From Bradyrhizobium sp. (GTDB taxonomy: Bacteria > Pseudomonadota > Alphaproteobacteria > Rhizobiales > Beijerinckiaceae), in the NCBI GenBank assembly GCA_004799435.1, contig SSMV01000025.1:42959-106958 (forward strand): a DNA stretch of 64,000 nucleotides. The letters are read 5' to 3'. The translations under genes were made by a program, and so were the position numbers. The first letter of the stretch is position 1. Every line of letters starts with the position of its first letter. Positions 8,879 to 17,543 of this stretch are shown one piece after another. The notes under the pieces were generated by a model. That model was not told where the DNA came from. It saw only the letters and a list, made by a program, of their open reading frames with translations, and ran no database searches.

Positions 8879-8915
8879 GCGTTGAGCGCCGCGCGCGTTT
8901 CGCGAAGCCTCTGCC

Positions 8916-10115
8916 CTAGTGGCAGGCCGGCTCGCCGGGATGGCCGCAGGCGCGATCCGGCTTGCCGCCGCCTTGCGGCTTGGATTGCGGCCCCGGTCCT
9001 GGCTCGGGCTTCGGCCGGTCCATCTTCATCTCGGGCTGAGGCTTCGTCGGCTCGGGCTTGGGCTGCTCCATCTTCATCTCGGGCTTGGTTGGCTCGGGCT
9101 TCGGCGTCTCGAATTTCTTCTCCTCGGAGCGAGTCGGCGTGGGCGTCGGCTTGGGCTCCTCGGTCTTGAGCTCCATCGGAGTCTTGGTCGGCTCAGGCTT
9201 GGTCGGCTCGACCTTGGGCGTCTCGAACTTGTTGTCGGATGGCGGCTTGGTCGCCTCCGTCTTTGGCTCGTCCATCTTCTTCTCGTTCGGCGTCTTGCTC
9301 GGCTCGGGCGTAGCGCCACCCTGCGTCGGCAATGGGCCGCCCGCGGCCTTGGCGCCGACGACGCCTTCGCCCTTGAAGGCGCCCGGTTTGGCGGTCGCAG
9401 CGATGCGCGGCTTGCCCTTGTTTTCGGAAACGAAGGCTGAGTCGGTACGGCTCGCGACGCGCGCGTTGTGCAGCTGGTCCTTGGTCGGCGCGACGTGCTG
9501 TTCCTTGGCGGCCGCGATTTCCGCGTCGGTCGGTTTGGCGTCGACGCCGTTCGGCCCGTTGAAGCTCACGCGATTGTCCTCGCGCACGGTGACCGACTGA
9601 TTATAGACATTGACGATCTTGACCTCGCCAATGTTGGTGACCGAGCGGTTGTAGAAGAACCGGCCATTGTCCCAACGGCCGCCCTCGAAACCGGCCCCGC
9701 CATAGCCGAAGCCATAGGCGACGCCGCCGTAGAAGCCGACATGCTCGCCCCAATAGCCGCGATGGAAGCCGTAGACGCCGCCCACGAAGGCCCAATAGCC
9801 GGGCGTCCAAAGCAGGCCGGGCTGCGGCGGCTCGACCCAGGTGCCGGGCACCCAGAAATAGTCGTAACCGTTCCAGGCCCAATAGCCGGGCGTCCAGATG
9901 TCGCCATCGGTGGGAATCGGCGGTTGGTCGTAGTCAGGCAGCGGCGGCGGGGCGTCGTCGGCGTAAACCGTAACGCCGAGGGCTGCGGGGCCGGCCGCGG
10001 CGCCGTCGGGCGCGGACGGGCAGCTGCAGGCCTGGGCGGAGGCGGGAGCGACCTGCATTGCAAAAAGGCTGGCGCCGAGAAGGCTCGACAGCATCAGAGG
10101 TCGAAGATTTCGCAT
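8916..10115 (-). CDS. Exported YXWXGXW-repeat protein with Pro/Lys/Glu repeat tail
   Basis: A 399-residue secreted protein. Residues 1-28 are a signal peptide (MRNLRPLMLSSLLGASLFAM..., ASA cleavage). Residues about 60-130 carry repeats of the YxWxGxW kind (WTPGYWAWNGYDYFWVPGTW, then a second WTPGYW) and Gly/Tyr-rich GFYGGVAYGFGYGGAGF. From about 240 the protein is a low-complexity tail of KPEPTK-like repeats ending in a Cys-containing GHPGEPACH. AGGACGG precedes the ATG at 10115. Such proteins are common in Rhizobiales and have no known activity; a periplasmic or surface structural role is a guess. A candidate EcfG promoter lies upstream. Confidence 0.8.
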   Translation of the reverse strand: MRNLRPLMLSSLLGASLFAMQVAPASAQACSCPSAPDGAAAGPAALGVTVYADDAPPPLPDYDQPPIPTDGDIWTPGYWAWNGYDYFWVPGTWVEPPQPGLLWTPGYWAFVGGVYGFHRGYWGEHVGFYGGVAYGFGYGGAGFEGGRWDNGRFFYNRSVTNIGEVKIVNVYNQSVTVREDNRVSFNGPNGVDAKPTDAEIAAAKEQHVAPTKDQLHNARVASRTDSAFVSENKGKPRIAATAKPGAFKGEGVVGAKAAGGPLPTQGGATPEPSKTPNEKKMDEPKTEATKPPSDNKFETPKVEPTKPEPTKTPMELKTEEPKPTPTPTRSEEKKFETPKPEPTKPEMKMEQPKPEPTKPQPEMKMDRPKPEPGPGPQSKPQGGGKPDRACGHPGEPACH

Positions 10116-10227
10116 GCTGGGTTCCGTCCTGTTGGGAAAAGGGTCGCTTGTTTGGCGAGAAAAGCGAGAAAGCCGAACGACTTCGCCCGCGTTCGGCAAG
10201 GCGCCGAAGCGATGTCCTGTTCGCTTC

Positions 10228-10252
10228 AACTCGCCGTGAACACTTAGGTTCC
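10228..10252 (-). promoter_or_regulatory. Candidate EcfG-type promoter for the YXWXGXW gene
   Basis: On the minus strand GGAAC (10252-10248), a 16-base spacer and AGTT (10231-10228) fit the EcfG pattern with one mismatch in the -10 element (consensus CGTT). It lies about 110 nt before the start codon. Weaker than the candidate at 4813. Confidence 0.45.
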
Positions 10253-10395
10253 ACCGCCTGAATTTGTCATGAATGCTTGACGGCGATTCATGGGCCGATC
10301 AGGGGCTGAACTGCGGCGAAGGGCGCGCCGGGGCAATCCTTGTCGCGGCGAAACTGGCATGTTAGCAACGCGCCGGAACGAAATATTGGAGGAAA

Positions 10396-11376
10396 ATGAT
10401 GGCGCCGACGAACATGAACAACGTCCGCCTCGGGCGGACAAATCTGTTCGTTTCGCCGATTTGTTTCGGCACGTCAGGTCTCGGCGACATGCCCGACACC
10501 TATGGCTACAAGGTCGAGGTCGACCGGGCGATGGCGACCCTCAACGCCATTTTCGATGGGCCGACCAATTTCATCGACACATCGCGCATCTACGGCATGG
10601 GACGCAGCGAAGCGCGCATCGGCGCGGCAATTCGCGAGCGCGGCGGCCTGCCCAAAGGCTTCGTCGTCTCGACCAAACTGGACCGCGATCCCGAGACCAA
10701 TGTCTTCAACGCCGGGCAGGCGCGCCGCTCGCTCGAGCAGAGCCTCAAAACGCTTGGCCTCGACCATATCGACCTTCTCCACCTCCACGATCCCGAACAT
10801 GCGGTCTCGATCACTGACGCGACGAGCCGCGAGGGCGCGCTGGGCGAGCTGTTCCGCATGCGTGAGGAAGGCCTGGCCAAAGCGGTCGGCATCGCGGCCG
10901 GGCGGGTCGACATCATGACGCCGCTGCTGCGCGACTGGGACTTCGACGCGCTCATCACCCACAATCGCTTCACGCTCCCCAATCGCAACGCCGGTCCGAT
11001 GATGGATCTCGCCGTGGCCAAGGGGATCGCGGTGCTCAACGCCGCGCCTTACGCCGGCGGCGTGCTGGCCAAGGGATCGGGCGCTTTTCGTCGCTATGTC
11101 TATCAGGAGGCGACCGACGAGACGCTCAGCCCGATCCGCCGCATCGAGGAGATTTGCGAGCGGCACAATGTGCCGCCGGGCGCCGCCGCGCTGCAGTTTT
11201 CGATGCGCGACCCGCGGGTCCTCTCGACGGTCTGCGGCGTCAGCAAGCCGGAACGCGTCGCCGAAACCCTGCAATGGGCTTCCTTTCCCATTCCCGACGC
11301 AATGTGGGCGGAACTCGACGCCTTGCCCTTCGCTGCCGACGATCCCGAGGCGACGCGCGACTATAAGCTCGGCTGA
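10396..11376 (+). CDS. Aldo/keto reductase, aldose 1-dehydrogenase-like
   Basis: A 326-residue cytoplasmic NAD(P)H-dependent oxidoreductase with a TIM-barrel fold. The AKR tetrad is visible: Asp in FIDTS, Tyr in RIYGMGRSEARIG, Lys in VVSTKLDRD and His in IDLLHLHDPE. The overall pattern (LGRTNLFVSPICFGTSGLG, then the DxxLTHNRFTLPNR region) resembles D-threo-aldose or L-fucose 1-dehydrogenases. GGAGG lies four bases before the ATG. It stands alone between a divergent secreted protein and a small membrane protein, so the physiological substrate is unknown. Confidence 0.85.
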   Translation: MMAPTNMNNVRLGRTNLFVSPICFGTSGLGDMPDTYGYKVEVDRAMATLNAIFDGPTNFIDTSRIYGMGRSEARIGAAIRERGGLPKGFVVSTKLDRDPETNVFNAGQARRSLEQSLKTLGLDHIDLLHLHDPEHAVSITDATSREGALGELFRMREEGLAKAVGIAAGRVDIMTPLLRDWDFDALITHNRFTLPNRNAGPMMDLAVAKGIAVLNAAPYAGGVLAKGSGAFRRYVYQEATDETLSPIRRIEEICERHNVPPGAAALQFSMRDPRVLSTVCGVSKPERVAETLQWASFPIPDAMWAELDALPFAADDPEATRDYKLG

Positions 11377-11576
11377 GCGGCCGGCTCGGGAACGCGCCTG
11401 GGGACAGCGGTTGCGCATCCTCCGCCAGGGCTTGCGGGCCGCCTCACTCGCCGCAACAATCCGCCGCCGCCCGGCCTGCGCGGCAAGCGGGGTGCGGATT
11501 GAAGATATCCGCGTCCCGCGCCGGTCGGGGGGCAAAGCGGACGGCGGTCAACGCCGCCGGAGCGAGGGGGAGACAC

Positions 11577-11948
11577 ATGAAATCCTATGACTCTAATTTC
11601 ATCGCCATCGGCGCGCTTTGGCTGGTCGTTGGCATGCTGCTCGGCATCGGCATGGGCGCGAGCCATGATTTCACGCTCGCCCCGCTGCATGCTCACATCA
11701 ATCTGATCGGCTTCGTGTGTCACAGCATCTTCGGCCTCGCCTATCGCAGCTGGCCGGGGCTCAAGACTTCGGCGCTGGCGCCCTATCAGTTCTGGATCTT
11801 CGTCATCGCCGCGCCGATCACGCTGCTCGGCCTCTATTTCACCGTGACGGGCGGCCCCGAACTTCCGACGATCGTCGGCTCGATCGCCATTCTGATCGGC
11901 GCGGTGCTCTTCGCCGTGATGATCTGGATGGAGCGCATGCGCTCGTAA
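11577..11948 (+). CDS. Small four-helix membrane protein resembling part of haem-copper oxidase subunit I
   Basis: A 123-residue integral membrane protein with four predicted helices. The segment FTLAPLHAHINLIGFVCHSIFG has the paired histidines and the AxLHAHINLxG pattern of cbb3-type oxidase subunit I, but the protein is far too short to be an oxidase. Similar small proteins occur in many Proteobacteria, with unknown function. The ATG at 11577 follows GAGGGGGAGA; an upstream extension is not conserved in character. No oxidase genes are adjacent. Haem binding is possible but unproven. Confidence 0.75.
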   Translation: MKSYDSNFIAIGALWLVVGMLLGIGMGASHDFTLAPLHAHINLIGFVCHSIFGLAYRSWPGLKTSALAPYQFWIFVIAAPITLLGLYFTVTGGPELPTIVGSIAILIGAVLFAVMIWMERMRS

Positions 11949-11959
11949 GACACGGCCCA

Positions 11960-11997
11960 AGCGGACGGCGTGAGCGGATTGCCGCGCCGTCCGTTTG
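11960..11997. terminator. Probable bidirectional terminator
   Basis: CGGACGGCG (11963-11971) and CGCCGTCCG (11986-11994) form a nine-base stem, flanked by AA on one side and TTT on the other, between two convergent genes. The T run is short. Confidence 0.6.
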
Positions 11998-12013
11998 AGG
12001 CGAAAGTGGCGCG

Positions 12014-12565
12014 CTAGGCGGCCGTCAGGCCCAGCGCTTCGACGATCTTCTGCACTTCCTGGCCTGTGGGGGCCGTCGCGTCGACGGTGATGACAGGTTC
12101 GTCAGGCGCCGGTTCTTCGAGCGTCTCGAACTGGCTGTGCAGTAAAGACGCCGGCATATATTCGTGATGCCGGGCGCGCACGCGCTCGGCGATCACCGCC
12201 TCCGAGGCCTTCAAATAGACGAAACGCAGATCGGGTCGCGCCGCGAGCAGGCGCTGACGATAGGCGCGCGTAAGCGCCGAGCAGGTGACGACGCCCGAAC
12301 GACCCTCCGAGGCCCAGGCTTTCAATTGTTCGCCAATACGGTCGAGCCATGGCGCGCGGTCCGCGTCATTGAGCGGAATCCCGCGCCGCATCTTTTCGAC
12401 ATTGGCGGCGGGGTGGAAACTGTCACCCTCCGCCATCTCCCAACCCAGACGTTTAGCGAGCTCGACGCCGATGGTGGATTTTCCGCTGCCCGACACGCCC
12501 ATGACGACGACCGCTCGGGAAGCCGTCGCGCGGTCGTCGTCGTTTTGACGCCTGCTCTCGTCCAT
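12014..12565 (-). CDS. gntK: Gluconokinase, GntK family
   Basis: A 183-residue kinase that phosphorylates gluconate to 6-phosphogluconate, feeding the Entner-Doudoroff or pentose phosphate route. The P-loop is GVSGSGKST near residue 25, followed by the family's EGDSFHPxANVEKMxxGxPLxDxDRxPWL stretch and CSALTRAYRQRLL. Length is normal. The ATG at 12565 is preceded by GGAGCAAG; the frame runs on upstream through the antisense of the MFS gene, which is an artefact. It lies 33 nt downstream of the MFS carrier and is probably co-transcribed with it. Confidence 0.92.
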   Translation of the reverse strand: MDESRRQNDDDRATASRAVVVMGVSGSGKSTIGVELAKRLGWEMAEGDSFHPAANVEKMRRGIPLNDADRAPWLDRIGEQLKAWASEGRSGVVTCSALTRAYRQRLLAARPDLRFVYLKASEAVIAERVRARHHEYMPASLLHSQFETLEEPAPDEPVITVDATAPTGQEVQKIVEALGLTAA

Positions 12566-12597
12566 GGCGGCTTGCTCCAAACCGCGATCGTCGCGGC

Positions 12598-13899
12598 TTA
12601 CGTTGCTCGCTGGGATGCGGGGGGCTCGGCGATCGGTTCGATCCGGCCAAGCAGCACGATGTAAGCAAGAATGCCGATCAGCAGCACGATCCCGGCAACA
12701 AGGAAGGCGGTCGAGAAGGAATTGGTTTGCCCGACCAAAAAGCCGGTCACCGCCGGCGCGGCGGCGCCCATGAGATTGTTGAAGAAGTTCATGATGCCGC
12801 CGATCGTTCCGGTGCCGCCCTTCGGCGCGATCAGCGACGGGATCGACCAGCCGACCGGCGCCGCCGCGGCGAGCCCGCTGAGGGCGATCGAGATCCAGAC
12901 GATCGCCCAGATTGGATCGGTCGTCATGGTGGCGCCAAAGACCGCCAGGCCGAGAATCATTCCGGTCACCAGAACGGTCTTGCGCACGCCCGTTTCGTCG
13001 TAGCCGCGCGCAATCATCGTGTCGATCAACCAGCCGCCGACGACGAGATCGGCGATGGTCGCGCAGCCCCAGGGGATCGCGGCGTAGCCGGCGGATTTGA
13101 TGATGCTCATATGCATCTCGGAGACGAGATAGCCGGGCAACCAGGTGAGGAACAGATAGAAGGAATATCCATAGGCCGCGAAGCCAATGGTGAGACCCCA
13201 GACCTTCCGGTTGAGCGCCAGATAACCGAGCATCGCAAAGGGGCTGGCGTGCGACTCGCCCTCGGGCGCGGCGCCGCCCGCGACGATGTAATTGCGCTCT
13301 TCGGCGCTGAGTTGCGCATCGGCGCTCGGATCGCGATAGAGGAAATAATAGGCGAGGAAATAGGCGAAGCTCAGCAGCGCGGTGATTCCGAACGCCCAGC
13401 GCCAGCCGAACCACACGATCGACACCGCCACCAGCGGTACGCCGACGACATTGGAGAATTTCGCCGCTGCGTCGAAGATCGCCGTCGCCATCGCGCGCTC
13501 GCGACGCGGGAACCAATAGCCGGTCGCCTTGGCGTTGGCGGGAAAGGCCGGCGCCTCGGCGACGCCGAGCAGAAAGCGCGCGGCAACGATCGCGCCGAAG
13601 CCATTGGCGAAAGCGACTGCGCCCGAGGCGACGCCCCACAGGAACGCGCCGATTCGGCTGACCCGCGTGACGCCGAAACGGTCGAGCACCAGGCCGACCG
13701 GGATCTGAAGAAAGGCGTAGGACCAGAAGAAGGCGCTGAACAGCAAGCCAAGGTCTCCGGGCGTCAGACCGAACTCCTTCTGGAGTTCCGGTCCGGCGAC
13801 CGAGAGATTCACCCGGTCGAAATAATTGATGAGAATCCCGACCCCGAGCAAGACGCCGATGAGCCACCGGCGCCGTCCGACGCTTCGCATCTGAGCCAT
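12598..13899 (-). CDS. MFS transporter, anion:cation symporter (sugar-acid) type
   Basis: A 433-residue inner-membrane carrier with 12 predicted helices. The N-terminal NYFDRVNLSVAGPELQKEFGL and the loop DRFGVTRVSRIGAFLWG are typical of the ACS group that takes up glucarate, galactonate or gluconate-like acids. GGGAGGG precedes the ATG. Coupling to gntK, 33 nt downstream, suggests uptake of gluconate or a related hexonate followed by phosphorylation. Substrate is inferred from context. Confidence 0.88.
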   Translation of the reverse strand: MAQMRSVGRRRWLIGVLLGVGILINYFDRVNLSVAGPELQKEFGLTPGDLGLLFSAFFWSYAFLQIPVGLVLDRFGVTRVSRIGAFLWGVASGAVAFANGFGAIVAARFLLGVAEAPAFPANAKATGYWFPRRERAMATAIFDAAAKFSNVVGVPLVAVSIVWFGWRWAFGITALLSFAYFLAYYFLYRDPSADAQLSAEERNYIVAGGAAPEGESHASPFAMLGYLALNRKVWGLTIGFAAYGYSFYLFLTWLPGYLVSEMHMSIIKSAGYAAIPWGCATIADLVVGGWLIDTMIARGYDETGVRKTVLVTGMILGLAVFGATMTTDPIWAIVWISIALSGLAAAAPVGWSIPSLIAPKGGTGTIGGIMNFFNNLMGAAAPAVTGFLVGQTNSFSTAFLVAGIVLLIGILAYIVLLGRIEPIAEPPASQRAT

Positions 13900-14040
13900 G
13901 GCGCTACCCTCCCGCGCTGCGTCATTCGCCCTATTGGGTCGGACGGATTGTTTCCGACATCGCCCAGATCAACGCACTCGCCGCCAAATTGGATGCTGCA
14001 ATTTTGCAAAAGGCAAGGGTCAGAAACGCGAAGGCGCGCC

Positions 14041-15375
14041 TCAGGCGACCGCGCGAATGGTCCGCGCTGTCTTGTCGACGATCTCGCCGATCTGGTCCTC
14101 GCCGACGATCAGCGGCGGGGTCAATTCGATCGTGTCGCCGGAGAGGCGCAGCATGACGCCTGCCTCATGGAAGGAATATTCGAGCGCCGCATAGCCGCGT
14201 TCGCCCGGCGCCGCCGCCGGCGCAAGATCGATTGCGCCGGTCAAGCCGACGCAGCGGATGTCGAGCACGTTGGGCTGACCTTTGAGCGTCATCAGCGCAT
14301 CGCACCACTTGGCCTCAAGCGCCTGCGCGCGCTCGAACAGTTTCTCGTCGCGATAGAGATCGAGCGTCGCGATGCCGGCGGCGCAGGCGAGCGGATGGCC
14401 GGAATAGGTGTAGCCATGGAAGAGTTCGATGGCGTGGTCCGGGCCTTTCATGAAGGCGTCGTAGATCGGCTTGCGCACGATGACGCCGCCCATCGGCACT
14501 GTGCCCGAGGTGACGCCCTTGGCGAAGGTGATCATGTCTGGCGTCACGCCGTAGCGTTCGGCGGCGAAGGCGAAGCCAAGGCGACCGAAGCCGGTGATGA
14601 CTTCGTCGAAGATGAGCAGGACGCCATATTTGTCGCAGATGGCGCGCAGCTTCTGCAGATAACCCTTGGGCGCCGGCAGCACGCCGGTCGAGCCGGCCAT
14701 CGGCTCGACGATCACCGCGGCGATGGTCGAGGCGTCGTGCAGCGCGACAATCCCTTCGAGCGCGTCGGCGAGATGGCCGCCCCATTCAGGCTCGCCTTTG
14801 GTGAAGGCCTGATGTTCGCGATTATAGGTCGCGGGCAAATGATCGACGCCGGCCAGCAGCGAACCGAAGAATTTGCGGTTGTTGACCATGCCGCCGACCG
14901 AGATGCCGCCGAAGCCGACGCCGTGATAGCCGCGTTCGCGGCCGATCAGGCGCTGTCGCGAGGCGTTCCCGCGGACGTTGTGATAGGCGAGCGCGATCTT
15001 GAGCGCCGAGTCGCAGGCTTCCGAGCCGGAGTTGCAGAAGAAGACATGATCGAGATCGCCCGGCGCCAGCGCGGCGATGCGCGAAGCCAATTGGAAAGCC
15101 GGCGGATGGGCGAACTGGAAATTGGGCGAAAAATCCAGTTCCGCCGCCTGGCGCTGGATCGCTTCGACGATTCGCGGGCGGCCGTGTCCGGCGTTGCAGC
15201 ACCAAAGCGCTGCGGTGGCGTCAAGAATGGGCCGCCCCTCTGGGGTGTAATAATGCATGTCCTTGGCGCGCGCGATCAGCCGCGGCCGCTTCTTGAACGC
15301 CCGGTTGGGCGTGAAGGGCAGCCAGAAGGCTTCCAGATCGTTGGGAATTTCGGCGCGCTGCGCGGCGGATGACAT
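14041..15375 (-). CDS. Class III omega-amino acid:pyruvate aminotransferase (beta-alanine transaminase-like)
   Basis: A 444-residue PLP enzyme of the cytoplasm. Landmarks are the N-terminal FWLPFTPNRAFK, the phosphate-binding NSGSEACDSALKIA, the DEVITGFGR Asp that contacts the pyridine nitrogen, and the Schiff-base lysine in FAKGVTSG. The whole pattern is close to beta-alanine:pyruvate or omega-amine transaminases. The ATG at 15375 is favoured by GAGGAAAG just upstream; an in-frame ATG at 15390 is also possible. It is monocistronic here, so the natural amine donor is uncertain. Confidence 0.9.
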   Translation of the reverse strand: MSSAAQRAEIPNDLEAFWLPFTPNRAFKKRPRLIARAKDMHYYTPEGRPILDATAALWCCNAGHGRPRIVEAIQRQAAELDFSPNFQFAHPPAFQLASRIAALAPGDLDHVFFCNSGSEACDSALKIALAYHNVRGNASRQRLIGRERGYHGVGFGGISVGGMVNNRKFFGSLLAGVDHLPATYNREHQAFTKGEPEWGGHLADALEGIVALHDASTIAAVIVEPMAGSTGVLPAPKGYLQKLRAICDKYGVLLIFDEVITGFGRLGFAFAAERYGVTPDMITFAKGVTSGTVPMGGVIVRKPIYDAFMKGPDHAIELFHGYTYSGHPLACAAGIATLDLYRDEKLFERAQALEAKWCDALMTLKGQPNVLDIRCVGLTGAIDLAPAAAPGERGYAALEYSFHEAGVMLRLSGDTIELTPPLIVGEDQIGEIVDKTARTIRAVA

Positions 15376-15578
15376 GCGGGCTTTCCTCATGAACCGTTTG
15401 GCTCGAACAATGCTGCCGTTGCGGCTGGAAGTCCAACCGCCGCCCGCGCGGCGCTGAGGCTTCGAAACACGTCCGGCGGGGCCGGCGCCCCATTGCGGGA
15501 CGGGCCGGGCGTCGGCGGGGTAACGCCGCCTCAACCTTAAGCCCCTATGAAAGAAGAGCTTCGAGTTTTCAGCGTGGC

Positions 15579-17003
15579 GTGCAGTCTCGGCGTGGGTCGC
15601 GTATGGGTCGGTCGCGTGTAGCCTGGGTCGGATCGACGGTCGCGCCGTGGGGCATCGCCCTCGGCTTTCTCGTCTCGATCACCGCGCAGGCCGGACAGGA
15701 GCTGGGCGTCGAGGCCCGCCCCGCCGCGCTACGCGCGCTGAACGTCTCGTTTGTTTCGCCGACCTTGCCCGACGCCAAGCCCATACTCGAGGCGCGTCTG
15801 GTGCTCGGCTCGCGCGACGATCTATCCGTTCCCTCCGACGAGATCGATCCCAATCCTGTCCTCAAGCAGGGGCGCAGCGCCTTTCCGACCGTCGTGCGCG
15901 ACGACAAGGGCGATCCCTTCATCATTTTCCGCCCGAGCTTTCAGGCGCGGCGCGCTTCGCCATCGATCGCTAAATCCGACGCGCGCGACTGGCCCGACGA
16001 TTCGCGCAGTCCGGCGCTCGCCGCCGCCGCCGACGCGCCCGATCCGGGCGCTCCGCTGCCCTTCGGCGATGGCGCGACCCCGGGCCCATCGCTCGATTTT
16101 GCGCTGAACTCCGCGACCCCGACGCCAAGCGACGGCAAGCTGGTCGTCGCCGTCCAGAAGTCGCCGTCGCCTGTTGCGCCGGCAGCCGTTGCGCCCGCCG
16201 CCGCGCCGCCGGCTCCGCCCGCGACGGCTTTACAGGCCGCGCCCGCGCCCGTTCCGCAGACGACGACCGCGCTCGCTTCAAAGACGGCGCCGACACTGGC
16301 TTCGCAGACGCCAGCTTCGGCCGCAAAGACGGCCCCCGCTCCGGCGCAGCAGGCGATGGCCGCCGCCGCACAAACCACGATTGCGCCGCAGACGGCCGCG
16401 GCGCCGTCGCCTTTGGCCGCCAATGGCAAGCCCGATTATTCGGCGTTGATCGACCCCAAGGATTCGGCCCGCCAGATGCGCTGCCTTGCCGAAGCGATCT
16501 ATTTCGAAGCGCGCAGCGAACCCGAAGACGGACAGGCCGGCGTCGCGCAGGTCGTGCTGAACCGCGTGCGCAGCGGCATCTTCCCGAGCAATGTCTGCGC
16601 CGTCGTCTATCAGGATCACAACCATCCTTTCGCCTGCCAATTCTCCTTCGCCTGCGAAGGCAAATCGCTTCGCATCGAAGAGCCGGCCGCCTGGGCCACG
16701 GCGACGCGCGTCGCGCAATCGGTCGTTGCGGGCGCGACCTTTAATCCGCTGCTCGGCGAGGCGCTCAACTATCACGCCTATTACGTCTATCCCTTCTGGG
16801 CGCCGTCGCTGCGCCGCGTCGATCGCATCGGCGCTCATATCTTCTATGCGATGCGCAGCGGCTTGACCTGGACGCCGGGCGCCGTGGCGATACCCGTCGA
16901 TCCGACGGCGCTTGCTCCCCAGGCGACTTTCGCGCCGGGCGTCGAAACGACCGCGATGGCGCCGCCCACCGGCGCCGCCAATCCTGTCGCGGCGAACTGG
17001 TAA
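15579..17003 (+). CDS. SleB/CwlJ-type cell wall hydrolase
   Basis: Up to 474 residues. A hydrophobic segment near residues 22-38 should export or anchor the protein. Residues about 140-285 are a Pro/Ala-rich, low-complexity linker. The Hydrolase_2 domain (about 300-430) shows CLAEAIYFEARSEP, the catalytic-Glu block of SleB-like lytic enzymes, then VVLNRVRSGIFPSNVCAVVYQ and a Cys-rich FACQFSFACEG. These enzymes cut peptidoglycan; outside spore formers they act in envelope remodelling. The start is uncertain between GTG 15579 and ATG 15603. No sporulation genes are present. Confidence 0.85.
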   Translation: MQSRRGSRMGRSRVAWVGSTVAPWGIALGFLVSITAQAGQELGVEARPAALRALNVSFVSPTLPDAKPILEARLVLGSRDDLSVPSDEIDPNPVLKQGRSAFPTVVRDDKGDPFIIFRPSFQARRASPSIAKSDARDWPDDSRSPALAAAADAPDPGAPLPFGDGATPGPSLDFALNSATPTPSDGKLVVAVQKSPSPVAPAAVAPAAAPPAPPATALQAAPAPVPQTTTALASKTAPTLASQTPASAAKTAPAPAQQAMAAAAQTTIAPQTAAAPSPLAANGKPDYSALIDPKDSARQMRCLAEAIYFEARSEPEDGQAGVAQVVLNRVRSGIFPSNVCAVVYQDHNHPFACQFSFACEGKSLRIEEPAAWATATRVAQSVVAGATFNPLLGEALNYHAYYVYPFWAPSLRRVDRIGAHIFYAMRSGLTWTPGAVAIPVDPTALAPQATFAPGVETTAMAPPTGAANPVAANW

Positions 17004-17095
17004 CCCGGGCTTACGAGGCGGCTCGCCTTGCCGCTGCCGGACGCAAGCGCTAAGCAGGCGCGCAGCCGCTTGCTTGGCGGTCGCGAGGATCAACG

Positions 17096-17344
17096 ATGGC
17101 TCAGCCCGGCCCCGACATCGCCAAACTGCCTTTCGAAGCGGCGCTCGCCGAACTCGAGACGATCGTCGACAAGCTGGAAAAGGGCGCTGTGGCGCTCGAA
17201 GACTCGATCGCGCTTTATGAGCGCGGCGAAGCGCTGAAGGCCCATTGCGACCGGCTGCTCGCCAACGCGCAAATGCGAATCGAGAAGATCGCGCTCAACG
17301 CCGAGGGCAAGCCCAAGGGCGTCGCGCCGCTCGACGGCGAATAG
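17096..17344 (+). CDS. xseB: Exodeoxyribonuclease VII small subunit
   Basis: An 82-residue, mostly helical protein with the XseB signature [18 protein letters not shown] and [19 protein letters not shown]. It forms ExoVII, a single-strand-specific nuclease, together with XseA. The xseA gene is also in this window (32.1-33.7 kb, minus strand) but is not linked, whereas many other bacteria keep xseB beside isoprenoid genes such as ispA. Confidence 0.95.
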   Translation: MAQPGPDIAKLPFEAALAELETIVDKLEKGAVALEDSIALYERGEALKAHCDRLLANAQMRIEKIALNAEGKPKGVAPLDGE

Positions 17345-17543
17345 CGAAAACTTGTCGCGAAGCTGACAAGATCGTCAGCAAGCACCCCGCTATCATTCTG
17401 GAAACGCGGCTATTTTGGCCGCGCGGCGCCTTTTGGTCATACTTTGTTAACCATATCGGCCGCAATCATGAAAAGTGTTGTTAACCTTTGTCCGGGCCGC
17501 GATTCGCGCTCGGGCGCGAAGAAATGGAAAAGGGCGGACTTCC

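Noticed and set aside
9020-9330. Repeated DNA near 9 kb as a possible CRISPR or tandem-repeat locus
   Set aside because: The repeats are in frame, of varying length, and encode the Pro/Lys/Glu tail of the YXWXGXW protein.
12566-13867. An upstream extension of gluconokinase giving 617 residues
   Set aside because: The extra part is an out-of-frame reading of the MFS gene; a ribosome site and the kinase N-terminus mark ATG 12565.
12727-15372. An 881-codon open frame on the plus strand
   Set aside because: It is antisense to the MFS and aminotransferase genes, which have clear family motifs. Long antisense frames arise from third-position G/C bias.
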